Of a stretch of DNA of 46,586 bases, positions 1-6,996 are shown piece after piece. The DNA lies in the IMG/VR virus record IMGVR_UViG_3300036864_000033, positions 1 through 46,586 of that record; one strand, written 5' to 3'. The position numbers and the translations under genes were made by a program. Source of the DNA: a virus. Numbering within the stretch: position 1 is the stretch's first letter; each line of letters opens with the position of its first letter. The notes beneath the pieces were generated by a model. It saw only the letters and a list, made by a program, of their open reading frames with translations, made no database searches and was not told the DNA's origin.

Positions 1-120
1 CTGCCCATGAGGCCCCGGCCCATAAAAGGGGAGTTTGGAGGGTATATTGTTGTATATAATAATAAAAAAAAAAAAAAAAAAATAAAGATAACACTACCAT
101 CAACACACTGGCCCAAAGAG
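1..120. repeat. Direct terminal repeat, left copy
   Basis: These 120 bases recur at the right end of the window with two substitutions (positions 100 and 107). The repeat holds a GC-rich block, an AT-rich block ending in TATAATAAT, and 19 consecutive A residues at 64-82. It either marks a circular assembly or is a true short terminal redundancy. No gene lies in it. Confidence 0.95.
64..82. other. A19 tract at the centre of a dyad-symmetric region
   Basis: Nineteen consecutive A residues, also 19 in the right-hand copy, preceded by an AT-rich segment (43-63). On the circular molecule this tract holds the axis (75.5) of the surrounding inverted repeats. It could be an unwinding element or a nucleosome-like stiff DNA element; the role is inferred from position only. 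Confidence 0.7.
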
Positions 121-412
121 GGGTTTTAAGGTGGGTAGGGCATGACCGGGAGAGAGAGGGGAGCCGCTAAGTGCTTGAACCGGCAGGAGATGGGTGCCCG
201 GCACGAGTTAGGAAAAAGTTAGGAATCGGTTAGGAAAGAGTTAAGAATCAGTAAGGAAAGAGTGCAGAATTTATGATATTATATTTGATGTATATAATTA
301 ATAATGCAGATAATGGGTAAAATGTAATATTAATATAATAGGGTAGGGGTGGATTACATCCAACTCCATTATGGAAGGACTCAATAGTTATGATATTGTA
401 GTGATGGGAAGT
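121..412. other. Non-coding left flank of the junction dyad
   Basis: I see no gene here. The stretch contains the inverted partner GGGAGCCGCTAAGTG (159-173) of CACTTAGGCTCCC at 46444-46456, then the left iteron array (208-273), then an AT-rich segment (274-340) whose part 284-304 mirrors 46314-46334 imperfectly. Leftward transcription from 1025-413 would run into it unless it stops at the hairpin at 407-426. Confidence 0.7.
208..273. repeat. Left iteron array, 11-bp units
   Basis: Five consecutive 11-bp units start at 208, 219, 230, 241 and 252, with a degenerate sixth at 263. The consensus is TTAGGAAAGAG. The reverse complement, CTCTTTCCTAA, differs by one base from the consensus of the right array at 46355-46409. 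The 11-bp period puts every unit on the same face of the helix, as expected for cooperative protein binding or for curved DNA. Confidence 0.85.
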
Positions 413-426
413 CTAGTGTAGACTTT
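407..426 (-). terminator. Hairpin at the end of the leftward gene 413-544
   Basis: GGAAGTCTA and TAGACTTTCC form an approximately 9-bp stem with a three-base loop and one bulged T, overlapping the stop codon of the gene. No strong T run follows on the minus strand, so it may be a pause or mRNA-end stabiliser rather than a full terminator. Confidence 0.4.
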
Positions 427-544
427 CCTCAATAATTCGATAATGATTATGGTCTGGACGAATCCAATTCGCGGCTGCCTCGCGCGTGGTGAATACACGA
501 CAATATTCATTTGTAGCGCTAACTATGACAATGTAGACAGTCAT
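413..544 (-). CDS. Small hypothetical phage protein, 43 aa
   Basis: A 43-residue protein of a type common in phages: an N-terminal hydrophobic strand (TVYIVIVSA), then a conserved-looking FTTREAAANWI helix and an acidic end. Similar small proteins are often found among early genes; their function is not known. The start was chosen at the ATG at 544 because AAAGGTGA lies about seven bases upstream. A longer reading from a GTG at 625 lacks a ribosome site. It follows 675-1025 in the same direction and is the last leftward gene before the junction dyad. Confidence 0.65.
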   Translation of the reverse strand: MTVYIVIVSATNEYCRVFTTREAAANWIRPDHNHYRIIEESLH

Positions 545-674
545 GACTAGTTCACCTTTCGGATGTAAATCACACGAATGGGTCGATAATAATCGTGGCA
601 GATGCGAAGATAGATTGTTGTCCACATATCAGTAAGAGTAAGGATTGGGGAGTTTGCAGTCCTCCCCATCCATG

Positions 675-1025
675 TTACGCCGTAGTCTTCTGAGCGGCCA
701 GAAGAGAAGTGACCTGCGCGCGAGCGACGTCTTCCGAAATTCCGAGACGGATGAAGTCTCGAACCATACGCTCCTGAATTTCCTCGGGCGTGGTTTCCGA
801 AGGACGGTAGGGAAGCAAGGCAGCCTGATACGCATTCGAGCGCGCGTTAGCCTTGAGCTTATCGTTTACCATCTCAACGATGGAAAGGTTCTTATCCGCG
901 AGAATTTTCTCTGCCTCGGGCTGAGTCTCGCAAATCTGATACTCAAATCCCTTCTCGACCTTCTCTCCGCTCTGTGCGTGACCGTCTGGAATGGTGAAGG
1001 TGAACTTAGCAACGCCAGTTTTCAT
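675..1025 (-). CDS. Hypothetical protein, first gene of the leftward arm next to the control region
   Basis: A 116-residue soluble protein of unknown function, mostly helical in its second half (about 75-116). It contains the motif LLPYRPSETTPEEIQERMV and ends in an Ala/Gln/Thr-rich tail. The ATG at 1025 is preceded by AGGAG with eight bases of spacing. A promoter-like TTGACA-N17-TAAGAT lies at 1098-1070 on the same strand, so the gene is probably strongly transcribed early. The G+C content looks higher than in neighbouring genes, with many GCG and CGC codons. I do not recognise a function. Confidence 0.8.
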   Translation of the reverse strand: MKTGVAKFTFTIPDGHAQSGEKVEKGFEYQICETQPEAEKILADKNLSIVEMVNDKLKANARSNAYQAALLPYRPSETTPEEIQERMVRDFIRLGISEDVARAQVTSLLAAQKTTA

Positions 1026-1069
1026 TGTCTTATCTCCTATGTCTCTGTCGCTTGATTGCGACGTCTACT

Positions 1070-1098
1070 ATCTTAATCGGCACAATCACGTTTGTCAA
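1070..1098 (-). promoter_or_regulatory. Leftward sigma70-like promoter
   Basis: On the minus strand a perfect TTGACA (1098-1093), a 17-base spacer and TAAGAT (1075-1070) lie just upstream of the gene starting at 1025. This is the best promoter match on the leftward side. A start site near 1063 would leave a leader of about 38 bases carrying the AGGAG ribosome site. Confidence 0.6.
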
Positions 1099-1144
1099 CA
1101 GTACCGACTATCTTTCTGTGCAACCGTGTTACCCTTGTCTGTCA

Positions 1145-1173
1145 TTGGGTCGGTCCCGATGCCCTACTATAAT
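1145..1173 (+). promoter_or_regulatory. Possible rightward promoter
   Basis: TTGGGT (1145-1150), 17 bases, then a perfect TATAAT (1168-1173). It would transcribe the inverted-repeat-rich interval toward 1878, giving a leader of about 700 bases or a separate RNA. Confidence 0.35.
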
Positions 1174-1232
1174 GCAGAAGCGATGCCAAGTCACTGTATA
1201 CGATTCGTGGGACTTCCGAAAGTGTCAGCGAA

Positions 1233-1261
1233 TTGACATGGAGGTAGGGCGCGGGCATAAC
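1233..1261 (+). promoter_or_regulatory. Possible rightward promoter overlapping an inverted repeat arm
   Basis: Perfect TTGACA (1233-1238), 17 bases, then CATAAC (1256-1261). The spacer contains the left arm (1238-1250) of a 13-bp inverted repeat, which would place a regulator directly on the promoter. Confidence 0.35.
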
Positions 1262-1340
1262 CGTGCAATCGACCTAACCCTATATCTGTCATCAGTTACA
1301 GGTAGAGCCCTGCCTCCATATATTGGAGCCCCACCTCCAT
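1238..1340. repeat. Inverted repeat with a third partial copy
   Basis: ATGGAGGTAGGGC at 1238-1250 pairs with GCCCTGCCTCCAT at 1307-1319 (12 of 13 positions, the other a G-T wobble). A further copy of the second arm, GCCCCACCTCCAT, lies at 1328-1340. Three copies in about 100 bases suggest binding sites for a regulator or alternative RNA hairpins. Confidence 0.7.
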
Positions 1341-1348
1341 TGTATAAT

Positions 1349-1377
1349 ATTGTATCATACTGTGCATGTAAGACCAA
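1349..1377 (-). promoter_or_regulatory. Possible second leftward promoter
   Basis: On the minus strand TTGGTC (1377-1372), 17 bases, then TACAAT (1354-1349). Its -35 element is part of the 10-bp inverted repeat at 1368-1405, which could act as an operator. Confidence 0.3.
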
Positions 1378-1405
1378 TCAATAGTTGTGCCATCGTTGGT
1401 CTTAC
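1368..1405. repeat. Perfect 10-bp inverted repeat
   Basis: GTAAGACCAA at 1368-1377 and TTGGTCTTAC at 1396-1405 are exact reverse complements separated by 18 bases. Candidate operator or RNA hairpin. Confidence 0.75.
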
Positions 1406-1427
1406 CACTACATTAGTTCATGTCCAC

Positions 1428-1505
1428 ACATGTATTACCACTCCATCGAACTATATCCGCGTGGTCATACCAATGTATAGTTCGCGTGGCCTACATGTAT
1501 TACCA
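1428..1505. repeat. Direct repeat enclosing an inverted repeat
   Basis: ACATGTATTACCA occurs at 1428-1440 and 1493-1505, 65 bases apart. Between the copies, CGAACTATA (1447-1455) and TATAGTTCG (1476-1484) form a 9-bp perfect inverted repeat, and CGCGTGG occurs twice. The arrangement looks like a regulator-binding cluster. Confidence 0.65.
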
Positions 1506-1771
1506 ATGCATTAGTGTGCAGTGGGTAGTTGTTTGACCAATTATTTTCTCACTATTTCTTACTTTATCACATGGTTGCACATCACACCCCTATACACCCC
1601 TGCACAGATGGTCCCATAGTTACACATTTTGGCGCACCGTCGTTATCGACTGACTGAATATAAAATAGAATGACTGAGTATACTTTAATATGTCATAATA
1701 GTTTGAACATCCAATAAATAAAAGGGACTCAAGTCATACTACAAAGGTAATGTTAGTAGTAAGAAATAAAT

Positions 1772-1800
1772 TTGACTTTCAGTCTGCCATCTGCTAGGAT
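1772..1800 (+). promoter_or_regulatory. Probable promoter of the rightward virion arm
   Basis: TTGACT (1772-1777), a 17-base spacer, and TAGGAT (1795-1800) preceded by an extended -10 TGC. It lies 77 bases upstream of the first rightward gene and overlaps the left arm of an inverted repeat (TTTCAGTC 1777-1784 with GACTGAAA 1819-1826). It is the closest good promoter to the virion genes. Confidence 0.6.
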
Positions 1801-1825
1801 AGGGCTGGCACATTCTGTGACTGAA

Positions 1826-1842
1826 ACTTTCTTAATGAAAGT
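1826..1842 (+). other. Leader hairpin upstream of the first virion gene
   Basis: ACTTTC (1826-1831) and GAAAGT (1837-1842) form a 6-bp stem with a five-base loop in the presumed leader of the rightward transcript. It would sit at the 5' end of the mRNA and might stabilise it. Confidence 0.45.
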
Positions 1843-1877
1843 ATTAGTGCAAGGTTCAAGAGTTAGAGGAGTAAAGA

Positions 1878-2096
1878 ATGCCCAGTCAGCTTACAGTTAC
1901 AGCGAAAACTGGTCCAGCAGTGCAGGCAACAGCTACTGTGCTGGCTGATGTTAGTGGAATTAATTTCAACTTGAATAATCGCGTGGTCCAAGTTGCTCAA
2001 AATAATGGAGCCAATATTAAGGAATATGATTTGGTGGGTGTGACTACTGTCACTTTCACTGTGAGTGGTTCTAATTATACAATGGTCATTTCGTAG
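1878..2096 (+). CDS. Small beta-rich protein, first gene of the virion arm
   Basis: A 72-residue protein without Cys, rich in Thr, Val and Asn, composed of alternating strands typical of small phage head-decoration or accessory structural proteins. It is preceded by AGAGGAG six bases before the ATG and directly follows the best rightward promoter, so it is probably abundantly made. I do not recognise a named family. A decoration role is inferred from composition and position. Confidence 0.7.
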   Translation: MPSQLTVTAKTGPAVQATATVLADVSGINFNLNNRVVQVAQNNGANIKEYDLVGVTTVTFTVSGSNYTMVIS

Positions 2097-2119
2097 TCCT
2101 ATTTACTGAAGAGATTGAT

Positions 2120-2314
2120 ATGAATCCAATAGATGAAATGATTGGTATATGTAATCAATATTTGTCACATCCTGATAGAAAAATTAGAGATATGGCAATC
2201 ATTCTTAATGGATTACTTTTTGAGAAAAGGAATAATAGTTATTGTGGTAATTGTGGTGAACCTCTAATTTTTAGTAAATGTGTTAACACCAGTTGTTCGA
2301 GAGATAAGGACTAA
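2120..2314 (+). CDS. Small zinc-ribbon-like protein
   Basis: A 64-residue protein with a helical first half and a C-terminal CGNCGEP...CVNTSC arrangement (about 42-59) that can bind one zinc ion. Function unknown. It sits between the first virion gene and the small-terminase candidate. Such ribbons mediate nucleic-acid or protein contacts. Confidence 0.65.
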   Translation: MNPIDEMIGICNQYLSHPDRKIRDMAIILNGLLFEKRNNSYCGNCGEPLIFSKCVNTSCSRDKD

Positions 2315-2328
2315 TTGAGGAGTTAGTT

Positions 2329-2865
2329 ATGCCAATGGGAATTGTATCCGATAAGGATTTCAATTCAGAATCCAACAAACTAAATCCTAAACCTCCTACC
2401 AAAGAAAAGGGTAGAGGTAAAGGAAATGTAGAAGTCCCTGATAGTCTGCGAAGGATTATTGGTGATACTGCTGAAACTGAAGGGAGGGAAGCAGCATTAG
2501 CTCTCGCGCGTGACTTTGGTATCAGTCCATCTTCTGTATCTGCTTACTCTAATGGGGCTACATCCACTTCTACTTATAATACTCGACCAAATCTCCCTAC
2601 AATTAAGAATGCGAAGGCTCGAATCAGTAAAAAGGCTCGGGCTAAACTTCTAATGGCTATGAATCATATCACTGAAAATAAACTTGAAGATTTGAGTGCT
2701 CCGGCTCTGGCAGGTATAGCCAAAGATATGTCAGCCATCGTTCGTAATATGGATGATGACACTGATGATAAAACTAAGGAAGGACCACAGAAGCCGGCAT
2801 TCCTTGTATACGCACCAACAGTTAATCAGGAAAATCATTACCAGACAGTAATCGCGAAGGACTAA
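2329..2865 (+). CDS. Terminase small subunit candidate (HTH protein)
   Basis: A 178-residue protein with a basic Lys/Pro/Gly-rich N-terminus (about 15-35), then a segment that reads as a helix-turn-helix (about 52-75, including ALARDFGISPSSVSAY), a helical middle and an acidic C-terminus. Small terminase subunits recognise packaging sites through an HTH and hand DNA to the large subunit. The position about 1 kb upstream of the large terminase fits. GGAG precedes the ATG. It could alternatively be a transcription regulator; there is no signature specific to TerS. Confidence 0.5.
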   Translation: MPMGIVSDKDFNSESNKLNPKPPTKEKGRGKGNVEVPDSLRRIIGDTAETEGREAALALARDFGISPSSVSAYSNGATSTSTYNTRPNLPTIKNAKARISKKARAKLLMAMNHITENKLEDLSAPALAGIAKDMSAIVRNMDDDTDDKTKEGPQKPAFLVYAPTVNQENHYQTVIAKD

Positions 2866-3216
2866 ATGCTGTTTTTAATCGCTCAAGCAGCAACACCGGC
2901 ACCTGATATGGAAGTAGCTAAATGGCTAACTACGTTAGGTATAGGTGGAGCGTTGGCAGCGTTTATGTTCCTACTATACCGAAGAGATATTAAACAATAT
3001 ACTGATTTGTGGAAGACAACTACTGAACAATTAATTAAAATTGTAGTAGAGAATACTAAATCAAATACTGAACTAACCCAATTAATTGAAACTAAAATGA
3101 ATGGTGGGTCAGATGAAATTAAAATATTGAAGGATACTATTAAGGGACAAAATGAAAAAATAGATAGACTAGAAGGGCAACTTAGACACTTAGGAAGGGG
3201 TAGCGCGAGGTCATAA
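2866..3216 (+). CDS. Membrane-anchored coiled-coil protein (holin/spanin-like)
   Basis: A 116-residue protein with one transmembrane segment (about residues 21-41, rich in Gly, Ala, Leu and Phe), a short basic YRRD stop-transfer, and a long helical coiled-coil tail (about 42-110). This layout resembles XhlA-type lysis accessory proteins and phage membrane proteins of unknown role. The ATG follows the preceding stop codon directly. Another membrane protein is encoded at 3482, so the two could work together in lysis. Confidence 0.5.
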   Translation: MLFLIAQAATPAPDMEVAKWLTTLGIGGALAAFMFLLYRRDIKQYTDLWKTTTEQLIKIVVENTKSNTELTQLIETKMNGGSDEIKILKDTIKGQNEKIDRLEGQLRHLGRGSARS

Positions 3217-3449
3217 TGCCAACATTCACTCTTTCTCTTGGTATCGTAGTTGCCGCTGTGCAGAATCAGGTATATGCACTTCCTCCTATTCGCTGTCTTC
3301 TCTATGCAGAAGGTGGAACATGGGAACAATCAGCGGATGGAACTAACTTCACTGCAATTACTTTGACTAATAATCAAGCCGAATTAGGGGGAGCATTCAT
3401 TAGAGTTACATCTGCTGGTCCTGTTGATTGTAAAATTTCTAAGATGTAA
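3216..3449 (+). CDS. Small beta-rich structural-type protein
   Basis: A 77-residue protein of beta-strand character with GGTWEQSADGTNFTAIT, a phrase typical of small phage structural or fibre-associated proteins. It overlaps the previous stop in a TAATG junction, so translation is probably coupled. Named function not recognised. Confidence 0.6.
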   Translation: MPTFTLSLGIVVAAVQNQVYALPPIRCLLYAEGGTWEQSADGTNFTAITLTNNQAELGGAFIRVTSAGPVDCKISKM

Positions 3450-3481
3450 TTCATTTCATTCACTAGAACGGAACAAATCAG

Positions 3482-3799
3482 ATGGATTCACTTCAGGGAT
3501 ATAAGACATATATTGTCGCGGGCCTAATCGGACTCACTGCTGTAGCTAATCATTTTAAATGGATTGATGATGATACATTCAAGACTATCATTGGACTACT
3601 CGCTGGAACGGGACTCGCCACAATAAGCGCGAAGATGAATCGGACTGAAACTAAGTCAGAGGCTGCTCTTAATGGTGTTACTTATCTTGCTGGTAATTAC
3701 ACTCAGTCTAAGTATGATATGAATCGAGCTAAAATTAATCCACCAGCTGAAAGAATTCAGGGTCAGGGTATTGTAACTAGTTCATATAATAGAAAATAA
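3482..3799 (+). CDS. Holin-like membrane protein
   Basis: A 105-residue protein starting with a short Gln/Tyr/Lys segment, a hydrophobic helix at about 9-25, the loop KWIDDDTFK, and a second Gly-rich hydrophobic helix at about 33-50, followed by a charged tail. Two short membrane helices with a charged tail are typical of small phage holins, which make the membrane hole that frees the endolysin. The endolysin is encoded far away (24381), so holin function is uncertain. Another two-helix protein is encoded at 29291. Confidence 0.5.
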   Translation: MDSLQGYKTYIVAGLIGLTAVANHFKWIDDDTFKTIIGLLAGTGLATISAKMNRTETKSEAALNGVTYLAGNYTQSKYDMNRAKINPPAERIQGQGIVTSSYNRK

Positions 3800-3802
3800 T
3801 AA

Positions 3803-5476
3803 ATGTATACTGATAAAACTGAGTGGAAACCAAATCCTCAGCAGGCTAAGTTTCTAGCTATTCCAACTACAATTCCAGAAGCGGGATATGGAGGAGGTAA
3901 TGCTTCCGGTAAATCAGATGTTCTAATTATGTATGGTATAGTGCATCGTTGGCACGAGCACCCACTATTTAAGCAAGTATTCATGCGTAGAACTTATCCA
4001 GAACTTAAAACTGAAATTGTTCCGCGTATGCGCGAGGTCTATCCGAAGTTTGGTGCGACCTTCAATAAAACTGATATGGTTTGGACATTTCCACGTCCTG
4101 ACCAATTTGGTGGAACTGGTAAAGGTAATGAAGGCGCAACTATTTGGTTGGGTCATTGTGAAAATGAAGATGATGTTCATAAATGGGATACAGTTCAGAT
4201 TAATCTATTTACTCCAGATGAGTTAACTACATTTACTGAATTTATTTATCTACACATCGCAATTACTCGCGTCCGAACTCCTGATAATGATTTACCCGCT
4301 ATCACTCGATGGGCAGGAATGCCGGGAGGAATTGGACACTCTTTTGTAAAGAAGCGTTTTATTGATCCTGCACCTAAGGGTGGTAAAATCATTATTGGTA
4401 AGGGTGGTAATAAACGTATTTACATCCACGCGACTGTTGATGATAATCCACACGCTGATAAGAATTATGCACAAAGACTTGAAGGTATTCCATCAGAAGC
4501 CGAGCGAAAGGCGCGAAGGCATGGTGATTGGAATGCTTATATGGGTCAGGTATTTGATGAACTAAGAGAAAAGAAGTATCCTGATGAACCTGATAATGCA
4601 CTACATGTAATTAAGCCCTTCCAAATCCCTGAATGGTGGCCACGAATGGTCATTGGTGATTGGGGATATAGGGCAATGACATATATTGGATTCTATGCTA
4701 TATCACCTAATCAGCGAGTTTATTTGTATCGTGAATTGTCATTCGTTAAGACCAAGATTTCCATTTGGGCTCCACAGGTCAGAGCCTTCATGGACAGAGA
4801 ATATCCTAGAGTAGTTAAATTCTGTAAGAGCGCGGGGCAGGATAGAGGTCAAGAACATACTATTCAGCAACAGCTTGAAGCAGAACTACTTAGACCTATT
4901 GAACTTTCAGTTAACAGTCCGGGTAGTCGTGTTGCGGGTAAGAATCTAATTCATGAATATTTGAGGTGGACTCCTAAGCCTATTATTCCAGTAGATCAGA
5001 TGCCCATATATTCAGAAGAATATGCTATGTGGGTTCTACGAAATAAGGGTGAAAATCACTATCAGGACTATTTGAATATATTTAAGCCTGCTGAACCTGA
5101 AACTAATATTCCTAAACTACAAATATTTAGATGTGAATCTGAATTACATGAAGGTCATCCTAATTGTTGTCCATTAATGATTGGCGCGTTGCAAGCTTGT
5201 GTATACGCGAAGCCAAGAGATAATAAGCCAGCAGAAGATGTAGAGGAATTCGATGGGGATGACCCATATGATGATTTAAGATATGCAGTAGATAGTGCTG
5301 AATCATATTTCGCGGAAGCTGGTAAGGAACTTGAGAAGGCTAAGAGAGTTGAACGTATTGTAACTGCTCTAAAGAATACTAATGATTGGACTGCTTACTA
5401 TCGTCAAATGAATCAGGCTGAACAAACTAAAAGAATTAAAGTAGTTCAAATGTATCACCGGAGGCCAAGACATTGA
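3803..5476 (+). CDS. terL: Terminase large subunit
   Basis: The packaging motor that translocates DNA into the prohead using ATP and cuts concatemers. The 557 residues carry a Walker A GGGNASGKS (30-38), an acidic Walker B with the neighbouring DEL (TPDELTTF), and a C-terminal RNase H-like nuclease beginning with MVIGDWGYRA, whose Asp is the expected first metal ligand. The length is normal for the family. It follows the small-terminase candidate and precedes the portal by about 4 kb. The ribosome site is weak (AAAATAATAA), and the gene starts four bases after the preceding stop. Confidence 0.93.
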   Translation: MYTDKTEWKPNPQQAKFLAIPTTIPEAGYGGGNASGKSDVLIMYGIVHRWHEHPLFKQVFMRRTYPELKTEIVPRMREVYPKFGATFNKTDMVWTFPRPDQFGGTGKGNEGATIWLGHCENEDDVHKWDTVQINLFTPDELTTFTEFIYLHIAITRVRTPDNDLPAITRWAGMPGGIGHSFVKKRFIDPAPKGGKIIIGKGGNKRIYIHATVDDNPHADKNYAQRLEGIPSEAERKARRHGDWNAYMGQVFDELREKKYPDEPDNALHVIKPFQIPEWWPRMVIGDWGYRAMTYIGFYAISPNQRVYLYRELSFVKTKISIWAPQVRAFMDREYPRVVKFCKSAGQDRGQEHTIQQQLEAELLRPIELSVNSPGSRVAGKNLIHEYLRWTPKPIIPVDQMPIYSEEYAMWVLRNKGENHYQDYLNIFKPAEPETNIPKLQIFRCESELHEGHPNCCPLMIGALQACVYAKPRDNKPAEDVEEFDGDDPYDDLRYAVDSAESYFAEAGKELEKAKRVERIVTALKNTNDWTAYYRQMNQAEQTKRIKVVQMYHRRPRH

Positions 5477-6996
5477 GTTCAGTAACTAGACCAGGAACTT
5501 GGGGTGATGTATTTGTTCTATCCAATGGTGTAATTGGATGTGGATATGATACAGTTACTGGAATTAAGATTGAATATTATTCATTGAATAATAAAGATGA
5601 GCCTGTTAAAATTGATGAAGATTTTATTGAATTAGGAGAAAGACCATTATTTACCCGAGTTGATAAGAATAATGATGGTCATATTCTTGGAATGGGTCAA
5701 GGTGCAGTAACTGGTAAATTTCTAATTAAGTCAATTGGAGGTAATTATCCTGACCCCAATAAATCTACTTATGGGACTAATGTTTGTGATTTGGTTCCTA
5801 CTTCTGATGGTTTCCGTTATATTGTTCAAGTTTCTGCTAGCCATTATTACGATTCGGCTTTAAATACTGAGTTTCCTCTTCCTGGTATCATTTGGGGGAC
5901 TAGTCAAGGTATCATTCAATTACTTGATGGCCCTGTATGGTCGGATTTGGAACGCACAGCAGTTCCTGAAATGCTCTATCCCTTTGACCAATTGGGAATT
6001 AAAGTTGGTGAGGGAAGAACCGACCCCGCGCACATTCAAGCCTTGGAGTCAGGTAAACAGAAAAACATTTATAACGGCATTGCTGAGAGACCGCGATGCT
6101 GCTACAATGGTCAGTCTAACATTTTCGCGATTTCGTCGCGTTCTCCCCAAGGGGTAACATTTAATTTTCTACGGCTTCCTTTGCCGGATATTAATGTTAC
6201 TCCTATTCCTGAACCAGAATCCGAACCGGAGCCCCAGCCTATGTCTCTTCCTGATAAAGTAATCGCCACACTAGATAGATTCTTCGCGGCTAAATGTGGT
6301 CACTATGATGATGGTAGTTTAGCGCCACCACAAGGTGAGGATAATGTTCGTGAACTAATTATTGATGCTGATGAACAAGTTGCGTTTGAACATCCCAATC
6401 AGGGATATGGAACTAAAAGGGCTGACGCAGGTAGACCTGTAAGTAAGGATTCACTAGCTCAGAAGAAAGATAATAAACTATTTATTTGGGATTTGGTTTC
6501 AGGCGCGGGAACTACTCATCCTACTTTTGTTTATAAGAATGCATCTTCACAGGATGTAACTGGACAGATTTATATTGGTCCAGGCGACCCACTTGATGGA
6601 GGAGCTAAGTTTACTCCACAGAATCATTTGAGTGGAACTACACCCGTTCCAATTCCACCTACTTCAACTCCTCCAGTAGATTGTAAGCCAGTTGTTCCTC
6701 CTCAGGATGTAATTCGAGATTCTTTGAATATTCTTCGTAATTTCTGTCAGACTTATATTGCTCCACCTGATTCACTTCCTCAGTATGCTAATACTAAGCC
6801 CTATATTAATGATGAAATTCATATGAATGGACTTTATATTGGTGATGGACTTATTTATTTCATGATGAGTGATACTGGATTGTGGGCTCAAGTTCTTATG
6901 GACCCAACTGATAAGAGTGATTGGTCTACTAAGCGTCAGAAAGCAGATTTGGCACTTCAGTCTTACATGAAGAAGCGCGTGGGAGATAACTCATGA
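5473..6996 (+). CDS. Large two-domain protein of unknown function, virion locus
   Basis: A 507-residue protein starting with TTG inside the TTGA overlap of the terminase stop, supported by GGAGG eight bases upstream. Residues 1-235 show repeating beta units with Gly/Asp turns (VFVLSNGVIGCGYD, DKNNDGHILGMG), suggestive of a propeller-like fold. A Pro/Glu hinge (about 244-256) separates a C-terminal domain that contains a Pro/Thr-rich linker (about 390-410) and a helical end. I recognise no catalytic motif. Its place between terminase and portal suggests a virion or host-surface role. Confidence 0.7.
   Translation: MSSVTRPGTWGDVFVLSNGVIGCGYDTVTGIKIEYYSLNNKDEPVKIDEDFIELGERPLFTRVDKNNDGHILGMGQGAVTGKFLIKSIGGNYPDPNKSTYGTNVCDLVPTSDGFRYIVQVSASHYYDSALNTEFPLPGIIWGTSQGIIQLLDGPVWSDLERTAVPEMLYPFDQLGIKVGEGRTDPAHIQALESGKQKNIYNGIAERPRCCYNGQSNIFAISSRSPQGVTFNFLRLPLPDINVTPIPEPESEPEPQPMSLPDKVIATLDRFFAAKCGHYDDGSLAPPQGEDNVRELIIDADEQVAFEHPNQGYGTKRADAGRPVSKDSLAQKKDNKLFIWDLVSGAGTTHPTFVYKNASSQDVTGQIYIGPGDPLDGGAKFTPQNHLSGTTPVPIPPTSTPPVDCKPVVPPQDVIRDSLNILRNFCQTYIAPPDSLPQYANTKPYINDEIHMNGLYIGDGLIYFMMSDTGLWAQVLMDPTDKSDWSTKRQKADLALQSYMKKRVGDNS

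Larger units (their letters stand above)
1026..1877. promoter_or_regulatory. Divergent control region without recognisable genes
   Basis: About 850 bases separate the leftward gene 675-1025 from the rightward gene at 1878. The open frames inside it have no ribosome sites and unnatural composition. The region instead holds several promoter-like hexamer pairs on both strands, at least four inverted repeats and a 13-bp direct repeat, listed separately. It probably controls both transcription arms. It could also encode a structured RNA, which I cannot establish by eye. Confidence 0.75.

Noticed and set aside
645-1055. Plus-strand 136-codon frame over the leftward gene 675-1025
   Set aside because: It is antisense to a well-supported gene with a promoter and ribosome site, and its product looks like a random translation.
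1428-1505. Possible CRISPR-like direct repeats
   Set aside because: There are only two copies of a 13-bp repeat, enclosing a palindrome, with no array and no cas genes. The Cas4-like nuclease belongs to a phage recombination module.
991-1514. Plus-strand open frames in the control region (991-1236, 1025-1384, 1323-1514)
   Set aside because: They lack ribosome sites, read through inverted repeats and promoters, and have unnatural Cys-, His- and Tyr-rich compositions.
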